A stretch of 64,000 bases of DNA, taken from positions 78,636 to 142,635 of the forward strand of contig JAJRSW010000011.1 in assembly GCA_024278595.1 (NCBI GenBank), in the 5' to 3' direction. Shown here in pieces: positions 1-8,775 of the stretch (within the stretch, counting starts at the first letter, position 1; each line of letters begins with the position of its first letter). The notes under the pieces were generated by a model. The model saw only the letters and a list, made by a program, of their open reading frames with translations, did not search any database and had not been told where the DNA came from. The translations under genes and the position numbers were made by a program. The DNA is from Fidelibacterota bacterium. GTDB lineage: Bacteria; Fidelibacterota; UBA8477; JABMPR01.

Positions 1-1385
1 GTTTCACCCTCTACCATTACGAGATCTGCACCACCATCTCCAACGCCATTGATCCCAAAGAAACCGTGCAGTGAAGTGGGCGTGTCATAAGCCCAGGTGT
101 CGCCACCCTCCATATAAATGGGATTACCAGCCATGGCGTAGTCAACCAGTGCATTCACTTCTGCAGAACCCTCAGTGAGTTGAAAATTTCCATTCCCAAA
201 GATACCCAGGGTCACGAATACAGCTTCATAACCTGCCTGTACCGGAGGGCCGAACATAAATAGGTCGGTTGTCATGGTAGCTGTATAGCCTAAAGCAGTG
301 ATACCATCCAAAAAAGCCTGGCCGCTAATGGAGCCTGAGGGGTTCCAGATCATATATTGGGGGAATCCATCGTAAACCATGGCGGAAGCTGTGACTGTTA
401 CTTCAGTCAAGTTATCTGCATTACCGGTAATGGTATAGGTTCCGACTGCGGCACCTTCACTTGTGGGGGTCAGGGTCACATCCATAACCACGGAAGTTCC
501 AGCGGCAACTGTAACGGGGGCAGTCAAGGTTGTTGAAAAATCAGCACCGGCAACAACGATAGAGGTGACATCAAAGTCAGTATCACCAAGGTTTGAAATA
601 GTAACATCCTGAGAAACGGTACCATCACTCAACTGCATGACACCAAAATCAATATTCTGAGGTGTAACGGTCATGTATGAGCCGGCTATGTCTTGAAAAA
701 TATATGTGGCTGTAATGCCAAAGTTTCCAACCAGGGTTGGATCACCACCAACAGCAGCATCAATCGTTTCCCAACCATTGGCGGTACTTACCCAGTTTCT
801 ATCGATATAATTAGGTTGCAGGTCATTGGCAATACCCATAAAACCGCTATCGTTTTCCCAGACCACCACATAATAGTCACCACCATCAATGACAATGTCA
901 TCGACCACAATATCAAACTGCTGTAAAGAACCGTCTGGAGAAGAAAGATCCATCACAGCTGATTCCCAGATAGCACTGCCATCACCAGGACCGGCCGGCA
1001 GGCTGGGAGGACCAGCAAGACCAGCAGCTGGATCAAGGTAAATACTGACAATAGAGGCGAATGCAGCAGCATCACCTTGGGTATAGATTGTCAGCCCGGT
1101 GAGAAATTGAGGAGCATCGGCAGTAAACCGAACACCAAAGGCGCATCCACCACCACAACCAATCTGGCCTTCGAAACTGCCATCATGGTAGGCCAATATC
1201 TCATCGCGTAACGACAAGGCATCCACGGGTGCTGCACTCCAGTTAATATCCAGGCTGCCATCAAGGGCAGTCTTGAGACAAACATCGCAATCAGCATCTG
1301 GATCGATCTTCTGGTCAGCAAAAACGCCAACCGCCATAAGCATAACAAGTACAAATATCCAGCCAGTTGAGTACAATCGTTTCAT
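1..1385 (-). CDS. Secreted protein with signal peptide and HYDIN/ASPM-like 'choice-of-anchor D' Ig-type domain; partial, runs off the left window edge
   Basis: Not in the supplied ORF track. Minus frame is open from ATG at 1385 (MKRLYSTGWIFVLVMLMAVGVFADQK...) to base 1; aaggag RBS immediately upstream; contains MTVTPQNIDFGVMQLSDGTVSQDVTISNLGDTDFDVTSI. Confidence 0.8.
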   Translation of the reverse strand, partial: MKRLYSTGWIFVLVMLMAVGVFADQKIDPDADCDVCLKTALDGSLDINWSAAPVDALSLRDEILAYHDGSFEGQIGCGGGCAFGVRFTADAPQFLTGLTIYTQGDAAAFASIVSIYLDPAAGLAGPPSLPAGPGDGSAIWESAVMDLSSPDGSLQQFDIVVDDIVIDGGDYYVVVWENDSGFMGIANDLQPNYIDRNWVSTANGWETIDAAVGGDPTLVGNFGITATYIFQDIAGSYMTVTPQNIDFGVMQLSDGTVSQDVTISNLGDTDFDVTSIVVAGADFSTTLTAPVTVAAGTSVVMDVTLTPTSEGAAVGTYTITGNADNLTEVTVTASAMVYDGFPQYMIWNPSGSISGQAFLDGITALGYTATMTTDLFMFGPPVQAGYEAVFVTLGIFGNGNFQLTEGSAEVNALVDYAMAGNPIYMEGGDTWAYDTPTSLHGFFGINGVGDGGADLVMVEGE

Positions 1386-1698
1386 GGGGAACTCCTTCAT
1401 ATTCTATTTATAATCAATCGCTTCGGCCATAAAATAAACCAAATCTTTTCTACTTTGCTAGTATATCACCCTTAAAAAAAGGAACAATTTCTCCTGTAAT
1501 AGGTCGCGAATATAGATTTTGGTCACTTTCAATTCAAGCGTATTTCCGAAAAGCTAATCAGGTGACATGAAAATGGGATATTTAAGTGAGCTATGTCATC
1601 AGGGCTTTTTCCCTCAATAGTGGAAAAATTTACACCCGTGGACTTGGGGACCATTTCTGCTAAAACTATGGTGGGCAAGCTTTCTGGCTTACTACTGC

Positions 1699-2346
1699 TT
1701 ATGATTTTGTCAGGTGACCGAACCAAATTCGCATGGAGATTCCGGTCAAAGCTGCATACTTAGGGTTAAATCCAAATTCGGATACTTTTGGCCAACCGGA
1801 AAAATTATGGAAATAACCTAGCTCCATGCCCCAGTTGTTCCGAAAATTCATCCCGTAAAGTAGTCCGAACAAATGGATCTTATCGCCCCACAATCCCGAA
1901 GGCAAATAGGCATAGCGCAAACCCAGATAGCCATAATTGAAAACATCTGTTTCGGTTTGCTTGAAAACCTTGCCATCCCGTCTGACTGTTTTCGAGCGCG
2001 CTTTTCGAGATACATTGTAATAAGTCGCTTCAAATGAACTTTGCTCCGCATAGGTGGTCGCCAGATTCAGGGTGTGTAAGCGAACCCCTTCATCTCTCAG
2101 GACAAATGTCAGATCTACACCGCTGCCTTGCAGGGCGAACATGCCGATACGGATACCCCCATCCATCTGCTCCCCCAGACCTTTACGAAACACAAATTGG
2201 GGGGCCAGGTTCTCTGCTGACAGGACTACGCCCTGATAGCTCTCATCTGGCTTCAAGGGTTCTGGCGCAATGACAGGATGGGAAGTACAGGCAACCAGAA
2301 ACAGCAATGGACCCAGCAACAGATGATGTGATCTAATTTTTAGCAT
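1699..2346 (-). CDS. Putative lipoprotein / outer-membrane-associated protein of unknown function
   Basis: ORF 1699..2412; internal Met at 2346 gives MLKIRSHHLLLGPLLFLVACTSH with a lipobox (LVAC); C-terminal part looks beta-barrel-like. Confidence 0.6.
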   Translation of the reverse strand: MLKIRSHHLLLGPLLFLVACTSHPVIAPEPLKPDESYQGVVLSAENLAPQFVFRKGLGEQMDGGIRIGMFALQGSGVDLTFVLRDEGVRLHTLNLATTYAEQSSFEATYYNVSRKARSKTVRRDGKVFKQTETDVFNYGYLGLRYAYLPSGLWGDKIHLFGLLYGMNFRNNWGMELGYFHNFSGWPKVSEFGFNPKYAALTGISMRIWFGHLTKS

Positions 2347-2535
2347 GTCCTTGAATTTCCATGCAACTGGTATTGATGACAAGGTTTTTGTTCCAGTTGT
2401 TGAGGTCAACATGTCAGGTCTTCACCGTCCATTCAAACTGAACAAGTAAGTTTTTAACAGCTCAGCCCGAATAGTACGCAGTTCTGCCAGAGCAATTTCC
2501 AATTTCCATTTTCCATTTTCCATTTAGATTGTAAC

Positions 2536-3309
2536 ATGGAAACAAAACAAGAGATCGTAAAAAACTGGATCTTCCGCTACACGGGTGTAAAACCCCAGGA
2601 CTTTGGAGATCGCATCCTACTGACCAACTTTAAGAATTATGTGGAAAAATTTGCTACTCGCTTTGACGTACCCGTCTTTGGTGAAGATCGTTCAATGACA
2701 GTTGCCACCAATAAAGATGGCCTGAGTATCATTAATTTCGGAATGGGCAGCGCCAATGCCGCTACAGTCATGGATCTGCTTTCAGCAATCAATCCCTACG
2801 GCGTACTTTTTCTCGGGAAATGCGGCGGGTTGAAACAGTCCACTGATCTAGGCCATTTTATTCTCCCCATTGCTGCCATCCGCGGTGAAGGAACCAGTAA
2901 TGATTATCTCCGGCCGGAAGTCCCGGCCATGCCCAGTTTCAAAATCCACAAGTATATCTCCCAGATCCTGGTAGATCATAATCTGGACTATCGTACCGGC
3001 GTGGTTTATACGACTAACCGTCGGGTCTGGGAACATGATAAAGCCTTTAAAGAATATTTAAGAGAGATCCGAGCCATCGGTATAGATATGGAAACTGCCA
3101 CTATCTTCATTACCGGTCTGGCGAATAACATCCCCCGGGGTGCCCTGCTGCTGGTCAGTGATCTACCCATGGTCCCCGATGGTGTTAAGACCGAAGCGCT
3201 CGACCAGAGCGTTACCAAAGAATTTGTAGACCTCCATCTGGACATCGGTATCGAAGCCATGACCCATATCTCCGAACAAGGAGAACAGATCAAGCATTTC
3301 TCGTTTTAA
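2536..3309 (+). CDS. amn: AMP nucleosidase (short form, nucleoside phosphorylase fold)
   Basis: 257 aa; NFGMGSANAATVMDLL, FLGKCGGLK and GIDMETATIF motifs of the PNP/UDP phosphorylase superfamily, AMP nucleosidase type. Confidence 0.85.
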   Translation: METKQEIVKNWIFRYTGVKPQDFGDRILLTNFKNYVEKFATRFDVPVFGEDRSMTVATNKDGLSIINFGMGSANAATVMDLLSAINPYGVLFLGKCGGLKQSTDLGHFILPIAAIRGEGTSNDYLRPEVPAMPSFKIHKYISQILVDHNLDYRTGVVYTTNRRVWEHDKAFKEYLREIRAIGIDMETATIFITGLANNIPRGALLLVSDLPMVPDGVKTEALDQSVTKEFVDLHLDIGIEAMTHISEQGEQIKHFSF

Positions 3310-3321
3310 TACATCTCACCT

Positions 3322-3537
3322 AGTGTTCAGTCAACCTTGTAGTGTGTGAAAAGTCGCAGGAGTTTTTGATTGATAACAAGGCGAATATTTTGAGTATAGC
3401 CGCTGGTGCTGAGTTCATCGAAGTATAGCTATGGTTGAAATATTTAACGCAGGTAACAGCAAAAAGAACCTGACCTACCTGCGCTCTGCTACGGTTGGCG
3501 AGGCTTGGTTGCGTCAATACAGGGTTGACTGGACAGC
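3322..3537. repeat. MITE-like element with terminal inverted repeats
   Basis: Left end TGTTCAGTCAACCttGTA; right end reverse-complements to TGTCCAGTCAACCctGTA; about 215 bp, intergenic. Confidence 0.55.
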
Positions 3538-3585
3538 CTCTCGAATCCCAGCCTGGGGCAGATTCAAATTTTTACTCAGGAAAAT

Positions 3586-5766
3586 TTAAAAATCGATGAC
3601 AGTTGGTTGCTTACGGTTCCCGTGCACATCACAGTATTGGGTTGGCACTGTTCCCGGTAAAAAGACCTCACGCTCCGGAGTACAGTACTGAGTCGCCAGC
3701 TTGTGGGTCTCTGAACAGACATTGACAAAGACCACCGACTCTTCCGGGATCTCAAATTCCTGTCGGTCCCAATCCAGACTATCATAGACGGCTTTCATAT
3801 ACTGAGCCCAGATAGGTACCCCCAGAGCAGATCCTGCCATGGCGGGTCCCAGACTGATGGAGGGTGAATCCATCCCGACCCAGACCGCAGTGGACAATCG
3901 GGTAGTAAAACCCACGTACCAGGCATCGGTAAATCCAGTAGTAGTCCCGGTTTTACCCCCAGCTGGCTCATAAAAACCAAAGCGGGTTCGAGCACCAATG
4001 CCAGTCCCACGATTTGCAACCGTTTCCAGTAATGACAGCATGACGTAGGAAGTTCCCCGACCCAGGACTTCCTTCCGCTCTGGTGTATACGTGCGGAGCA
4101 CACCACCAAATCGATCCTGAACGGACAGGATCCCCAGCGGTTCGATCCAAATACCCAAACGAGGGTACACACCATAGGCGGCGGCCATTTCGATGGGATA
4201 GACCCCTGATGCACCTAAGGCCAGTGCATCACCCGGGTATAAGCGGGTGGTGATGCCCATGGCCCGGGCTTTCTCAACCACCGCTGCCGGGGCGACCAAT
4301 TCTTGAATAGTGCGCACAGCGATCAGGTTGAGCGAACGCCGGATTCCTTCCCGAATAGTGGTCTCCCCGCCCATGCTCAGATCGTAATTCTTGGGACGCC
4401 AATCTGTAGAATCGTTCATTCCAGTTTTGATCACAACCGGCTGATTTAGCAGGGTGGTAGTCACGGGATAGCCGTTATCGATGGCGGCCGTGTATAAAAA
4501 TGCCTTGAACGATGATCCGGGTTGCCGGATCATCTGGGTGGAACGGTTCCATTTTGATTTACTGAAATCTTTGCCCCCCACCATGGCTTTGATTTGGCCA
4601 GTTTCCACATCCAGAGAGATCAACTGAGCCTGCACCGTGAGCAATTGCTCTATCCGGGGCGTTATCTCCACTGAGTCACTGAGCATTAAACGAACCGTAT
4701 CCACAGTGAGCTCAATATTGTGTCTTGCTAAGATTTCAGCCAGGGCATTGGATTTTTTGTCCAGCATCCGGGCATTAAAAATAGCCTGGATCCTATCCAA
4801 CTCTCGGGCAACAACCTCATTGGCAATCGACTGCATCCGCGTATCCAAACTGGTATAGATGGTCAGCCCATCTCGATAAAGATCCACCCCCAGCTCGTCA
4901 TCTTCCTTTTCCAACTGGCGGCGGACAAATTCCCCGAAATGGGGCGCCACATTGCCCATTTCAACAGAATCAGGGGCATACGTTTCAATGGGGAGGGACT
5001 TGAAATAATTTCGCTCAACTGCATTAATTGCTTTTTCCCGGAACATGGAATTGATCACCACATTACGTACGTGGCGAGAACGGTCAGGGTGTGTGATGGG
5101 TGAATAATAGGCCGGTGCTCTTAGCATTCCCACCAGGATGGCCCCCTCATCCAGAGTCAGGTTTTCTACTTTTTTATTGAAATACTTGGTGGCCGCAGCC
5201 TGGATCCCATAGGCTCCATGTCCAAAATACACCGTATTCAGGTACATGGTCAGGATCTCTTCCTTGGTGAAAGTATGTTCGATCTGAACCGCAGTGATCA
5301 ATTCGCGAATTTTCCGGGTATAGGTCTGCTTGAATCCAATTCTGGCGTACAGACTACGCGCCAGCTGTTGGGTCAGTGAAGATGCACCACCGTGAATCTC
5401 ACCGGTCAAAAGATTCAGACTGATGCTGTACACCGTCCTGAAAAGGTTCATTCCCCAGTGACTATAGAACTGCTGATCTTCGGTAACGATCAGGGCTTTT
5501 TTTACATGGGGTGGGATTTCATTGGATTTTACCAGGGTCCGCTGGGTGGTAAAAAGTTCCTGGATAACCTGATCATCAGCAGAGACGATCCGGGTGATCA
5601 AATCCGGGTCATATCGTTCCAGTTCATCCAGCGACGGTAGATCCTGGGTCAATAGAAATAGCCAGGTAATCAGGCCAACTGTGAATACAGCGCTAACACC
5701 TAATGCAACATAGATACGCTGCTTGAATTTTTGTCGACCGCCTTTGGCTTTGAAGTGTCTGTTCAT
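3586..5766 (-). CDS. PBP1A family penicillin-binding protein (transglycosylase/transpeptidase)
   Basis: 726 aa; N-terminal TM, GT51 motifs (VTEDQQFYSHWGMN, GASSLTQQLAR), transpeptidase motifs (RQPGSSFKAFLY, GGKTGTTTGFTDAWYVGFT). Confidence 0.93.
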   Translation of the reverse strand: MNRHFKAKGGRQKFKQRIYVALGVSAVFTVGLITWLFLLTQDLPSLDELERYDPDLITRIVSADDQVIQELFTTQRTLVKSNEIPPHVKKALIVTEDQQFYSHWGMNLFRTVYSISLNLLTGEIHGGASSLTQQLARSLYARIGFKQTYTRKIRELITAVQIEHTFTKEEILTMYLNTVYFGHGAYGIQAAATKYFNKKVENLTLDEGAILVGMLRAPAYYSPITHPDRSRHVRNVVINSMFREKAINAVERNYFKSLPIETYAPDSVEMGNVAPHFGEFVRRQLEKEDDELGVDLYRDGLTIYTSLDTRMQSIANEVVARELDRIQAIFNARMLDKKSNALAEILARHNIELTVDTVRLMLSDSVEITPRIEQLLTVQAQLISLDVETGQIKAMVGGKDFSKSKWNRSTQMIRQPGSSFKAFLYTAAIDNGYPVTTTLLNQPVVIKTGMNDSTDWRPKNYDLSMGGETTIREGIRRSLNLIAVRTIQELVAPAAVVEKARAMGITTRLYPGDALALGASGVYPIEMAAAYGVYPRLGIWIEPLGILSVQDRFGGVLRTYTPERKEVLGRGTSYVMLSLLETVANRGTGIGARTRFGFYEPAGGKTGTTTGFTDAWYVGFTTRLSTAVWVGMDSPSISLGPAMAGSALGVPIWAQYMKAVYDSLDWDRQEFEIPEESVVFVNVCSETHKLATQYCTPEREVFLPGTVPTQYCDVHGNRKQPTVIDF

Positions 5767-5833
5767 GTCTTACAATTATAAACTTTTAAGTCTGTCATGT
5801 TCATACGTATTTAACAATATGAAGATTTAATCA

Positions 5834-6006
5834 TGACGCCCCCGCAAAAAGTATTTGGAGAAACACGGAATATACCCTATGTGTAATAAATACAATTATT
5901 TATGGTAAATACATCTAAACCTATAAATAACAACACTCTGCGTCATTTCGACAGACTCAATGCAACGCTCTGCGCGCTGCGAGAGGGACTTTCTGCGAGG
6001 GTGTCA
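5834..6006. repeat. Dispersed TIR element family R1, copy A
   Basis: TGACGCCCCCGCAAAAAGT ... ACTTTCTGCGAGGGTGTCA; internal sequence shared with copies near 19134, 35742 and 40396. Confidence 0.75.
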
Positions 6007-6070
6007 ATCATACTTAATCCGTAGAGACCGATCTTAGCTCTGTTTTCTACCAGAATTGTCTCGAAAGACA

Positions 6071-6101
6071 AAAAGAGTCGAGTAATATCCTCGACTCTTT
6101 T
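6071..6101 (-). terminator. Rho-independent-like hairpin downstream of the fumarase genes
   Basis: AAAAGAGTCGAG-taatatc-CTCGACTCTTTT. Confidence 0.6.
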
Positions 6102-6126
6102 CAGAAGTTCTTTTTCCAAATTACAC

Positions 6127-6708
6127 TCAACCAAAGATCAGCTTTTTAGCCACCGCATCCGATTTCGCTTTGATGGTTGTGTGTAATGATCCACCGTGAC
6201 TATCCATGGTAACTACAGCCGGAAAATCCTTTACTTCGATGTGCCAGAATGCCTCTGGAATACCCAGTTCTTCCAGCATATAAACATCTTTCACCCTCAC
6301 CACCGTTTTGGCCAATGAGGCCGCTAACCCACCAATGGCATGTAGATACACACCACCTGATTTTTCCAGACCGGCTAAAGTTTGCGCACCCATACCACCT
6401 TTACCGATCACCGCTCTGACCTTATAATGCTCCATGACAGATGCTTCATAAGGTTCTTCTCGGATACTAGTCGTGGGACCAGCGGCCACAAAAGACCAGG
6501 AACCATCATCCCGCTGTTTTACAACCGGTCCACAATGGTAGATCATGCTGTTCTCCATGATCGGGTTCAACCAATCCGGCCAATTCTCATGGATATACTT
6601 ATGGGCAGCATCCCGTGCCGTTACCATTAATCCTGAAATAACGACCTCGTCGCCAATCTTTAATTCGCGGATGGTTGCTTCGGAAATTGGTAATTGCAAC
6701 TTAATCAT
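6127..6708 (-). CDS. Fumarate hydratase class I, beta subunit (C-terminal Fe-S hydro-lyase domain)
   Basis: 193 aa; LKIGDEVVISGLMVTARDAAHKYI, YHCGPVV, AVIGKGGMG motifs. Confidence 0.88.
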   Translation of the reverse strand: MIKLQLPISEATIRELKIGDEVVISGLMVTARDAAHKYIHENWPDWLNPIMENSMIYHCGPVVKQRDDGSWSFVAAGPTTSIREEPYEASVMEHYKVRAVIGKGGMGAQTLAGLEKSGGVYLHAIGGLAASLAKTVVRVKDVYMLEELGIPEAFWHIEVKDFPAVVTMDSHGGSLHTTIKAKSDAVAKKLIFG

Positions 6709-7588
6709 AGCTCACCTCCCCACCGGCTTTCAAGGTCATGCTGTGACGACGATAGGCCCAGCACATATATGAGATCGATACAAAGAAAGATGCCGGCAGA
6801 CGATGCAAAGCTCCCATCTTTACCGCCAGAACCGTTGTGTTTCCGCCAAAGCCCATTGGACCAACCCCTAATTCATTCAGATCACCCTTGAGCCTGGCTT
6901 CTAATTCGGCCAATTCAGGATTGCCGTTCGTATCTGTGATCTTTCTGAAAAGCTGGGTCTTGGCAGCCAGGTGTGATGAGGTCCGGTCACCACCAATTCC
7001 GATTCCCAAAATTCCGGGAGCGCAGCCTAAACCCTGGGCAGCATTGACTGCATCTACGATCACCTTGTAGACACCATCCAGATCACGACCGGCACCCAAA
7101 CCCACATCAGGCAACTTATATTGGGTGGAAACATTCTCACAACCCCCACCCTTGAGCATCAACTTGAATTCGATATGATCCTCATCCCATTCTTCGAAGT
7201 GAATAAAGGGTTGACCCTCTCCAATGTTGTTTCCAGAATTTTTTCCAGTCAGTGAGTCCACTGCATTGGGTCGCAGGTAACTCTTATCAACGGCCTCAAC
7301 AGTTGCCTCTTTGATCAGCGCCGTAAGCTTTCGCATGGACACTCCTTCGGGAATATAGACCAGATAGATATTGGTACCCGTATCCTGACAGATTGGAGTG
7401 GACTCATCTCGAGCCAGGTCAATATTTTTTAACAGCATCCCGAACACATTTCGTGCAGCAGAGCCCTCAGGCTCGTTTTGCCGGGCGGCCTTGATCGCAT
7501 CCACCACATCGACTGGTAGATCCGTGGCAGCTAAGCGGATCAACTCCAGAAGTTGATCTTTCAGAACTTTTTCGTCATATCTAAACAT
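6701..7588 (-). CDS. Fumarate hydratase class I, alpha subunit (N-terminal Fe-S hydro-lyase domain)
   Basis: 295 aa; PICQDTGTNIYLVYIPEG, GGCENVSTQYKLP, GIGIGGDRTSSHLAAK; overlaps the beta-subunit start. Confidence 0.88.
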   Translation of the reverse strand: MFRYDEKVLKDQLLELIRLAATDLPVDVVDAIKAARQNEPEGSAARNVFGMLLKNIDLARDESTPICQDTGTNIYLVYIPEGVSMRKLTALIKEATVEAVDKSYLRPNAVDSLTGKNSGNNIGEGQPFIHFEEWDEDHIEFKLMLKGGGCENVSTQYKLPDVGLGAGRDLDGVYKVIVDAVNAAQGLGCAPGILGIGIGGDRTSSHLAAKTQLFRKITDTNGNPELAELEARLKGDLNELGVGPMGFGGNTTVLAVKMGALHRLPASFFVSISYMCWAYRRHSMTLKAGGEVSYD

Positions 7589-7714
7589 ATTTCACCCCTA
7601 AAATACTCACAACTAAATAGGTGTTTAGTGTCTCACCGCCTGCCAAGTCGAAGCTGGATCCCGCCGATGGAGCGGGACAAGCATAGATTGGAGCCTGTCG
7701 AAGGGCGGTGCCTG

Positions 7715-8743
7715 CTACTTAACTTCCCACACATCACCGGAATAGAACAGACTCTCAAGCGTACCTTCACCCTTGGCCTCGATAACATCCTCGATCTGAG
7801 CGGTTAACATCTCATCGTAGGTCGGTGCTTCAATAGCTCGAAGGATACCAAAGGGGGTCGGGTTCAGTGGATCAAAGGTCATTTCCAATAACAGGTTAGT
7901 GATGATGGAATTGGTCTCATCATGCACCAGCAGATCTTTTTCTGACCAGTCACCCCCCAGGGTGACCACTTTGGGATGGTGATCTTTCATGATGATCCCC
8001 TTGTCATGCTCTTTACCAAAGATCATGGGTTCGCCATGGGTCACAAAAAGGGCATTGTCAGGCCGGGTAGCCTTGCTCTCACCATCAGCGAATTCACCGT
8101 CATTAAAGATGATACAGTTCTGATAAACCTCAATAAAGGCCGCCCCTTTATGGCGCTGAGCCCGCTTGATACTTTCCTGAAGACCCTTGGCGTCAACATC
8201 CAGAGCCCGGGAGATAAAGGTCGCATTGGCACCCAGGGCGATGGCGCTGGGATTAAAAGGACGGTCGATGGAGCCGTAGGGAGAAGACTTGGTTTTCATC
8301 CCCAGTTGAGAGGTAGGCGAATATTGACCTTTTGTCAGACCATAAATCCGGTTGTTGAACAACATGATGTTCAGGTCAATATTTCGTCTCAATACGTGGA
8401 TCATGTGGTTTCCACCAATGGAAAAGCCATCACCATCACCGGTAATGACCCACACAGCCAGGTCAGGGTTGGCCAATTTTACACCCGATGCGATTGCCGG
8501 TGCCCGGCCATGGATCGAATGGAAACCGTATGTATCCATATAATAGGGGAAACGACTGGAACACCCGATCCCGGAGATAAAGGCGTAATTTTCTTTTTTT
8601 ACACCCATGACCGGCAGGGTCTTCTGCATGTTGGCCAGCACCGAATAATCCCCACAACCCGGACACCAACGAACTTCATTACCCGGCACAAAATCTTTCC
8701 GGGTTAGATTCAACTCTTCTATACCTTGAATAGTCTCACTCAT
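7715..8743 (-). CDS. korB: 2-oxoacid:ferredoxin oxidoreductase, beta subunit
   Basis: 342 aa; WCPGCGDYSVLANMQKTLP, GIGCSSRFPYYM, TPP-binding GDGDGFSIGGNHMIHVLRRNIDLNIMLFNNRIYGLTKGQYSPTS. Confidence 0.92.
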   Translation of the reverse strand: MSETIQGIEELNLTRKDFVPGNEVRWCPGCGDYSVLANMQKTLPVMGVKKENYAFISGIGCSSRFPYYMDTYGFHSIHGRAPAIASGVKLANPDLAVWVITGDGDGFSIGGNHMIHVLRRNIDLNIMLFNNRIYGLTKGQYSPTSQLGMKTKSSPYGSIDRPFNPSAIALGANATFISRALDVDAKGLQESIKRAQRHKGAAFIEVYQNCIIFNDGEFADGESKATRPDNALFVTHGEPMIFGKEHDKGIIMKDHHPKVVTLGGDWSEKDLLVHDETNSIITNLLLEMTFDPLNPTPFGILRAIEAPTYDEMLTAQIEDVIEAKGEGTLESLFYSGDVWEVK

Positions 8744-8775
8744 CTTACTATACCTTATCTATAATTGCTCGGGCA

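Noticed and set aside
1529-1726. 65-aa ORF on the minus strand
   Set aside because: No signal, domain or RBS; out of frame with and overlapping the lipoprotein gene's end; likely spurious.
2497-2527. TTTTCCAT x3 microrepeat before amn
   Set aside because: Short low-complexity repeat; no evidence of function beyond chance slippage.
7976-8707. 243-aa plus-strand ORF opposite korB
   Set aside because: Antisense to a strongly conserved enzyme gene; composition fits a shadow ORF.
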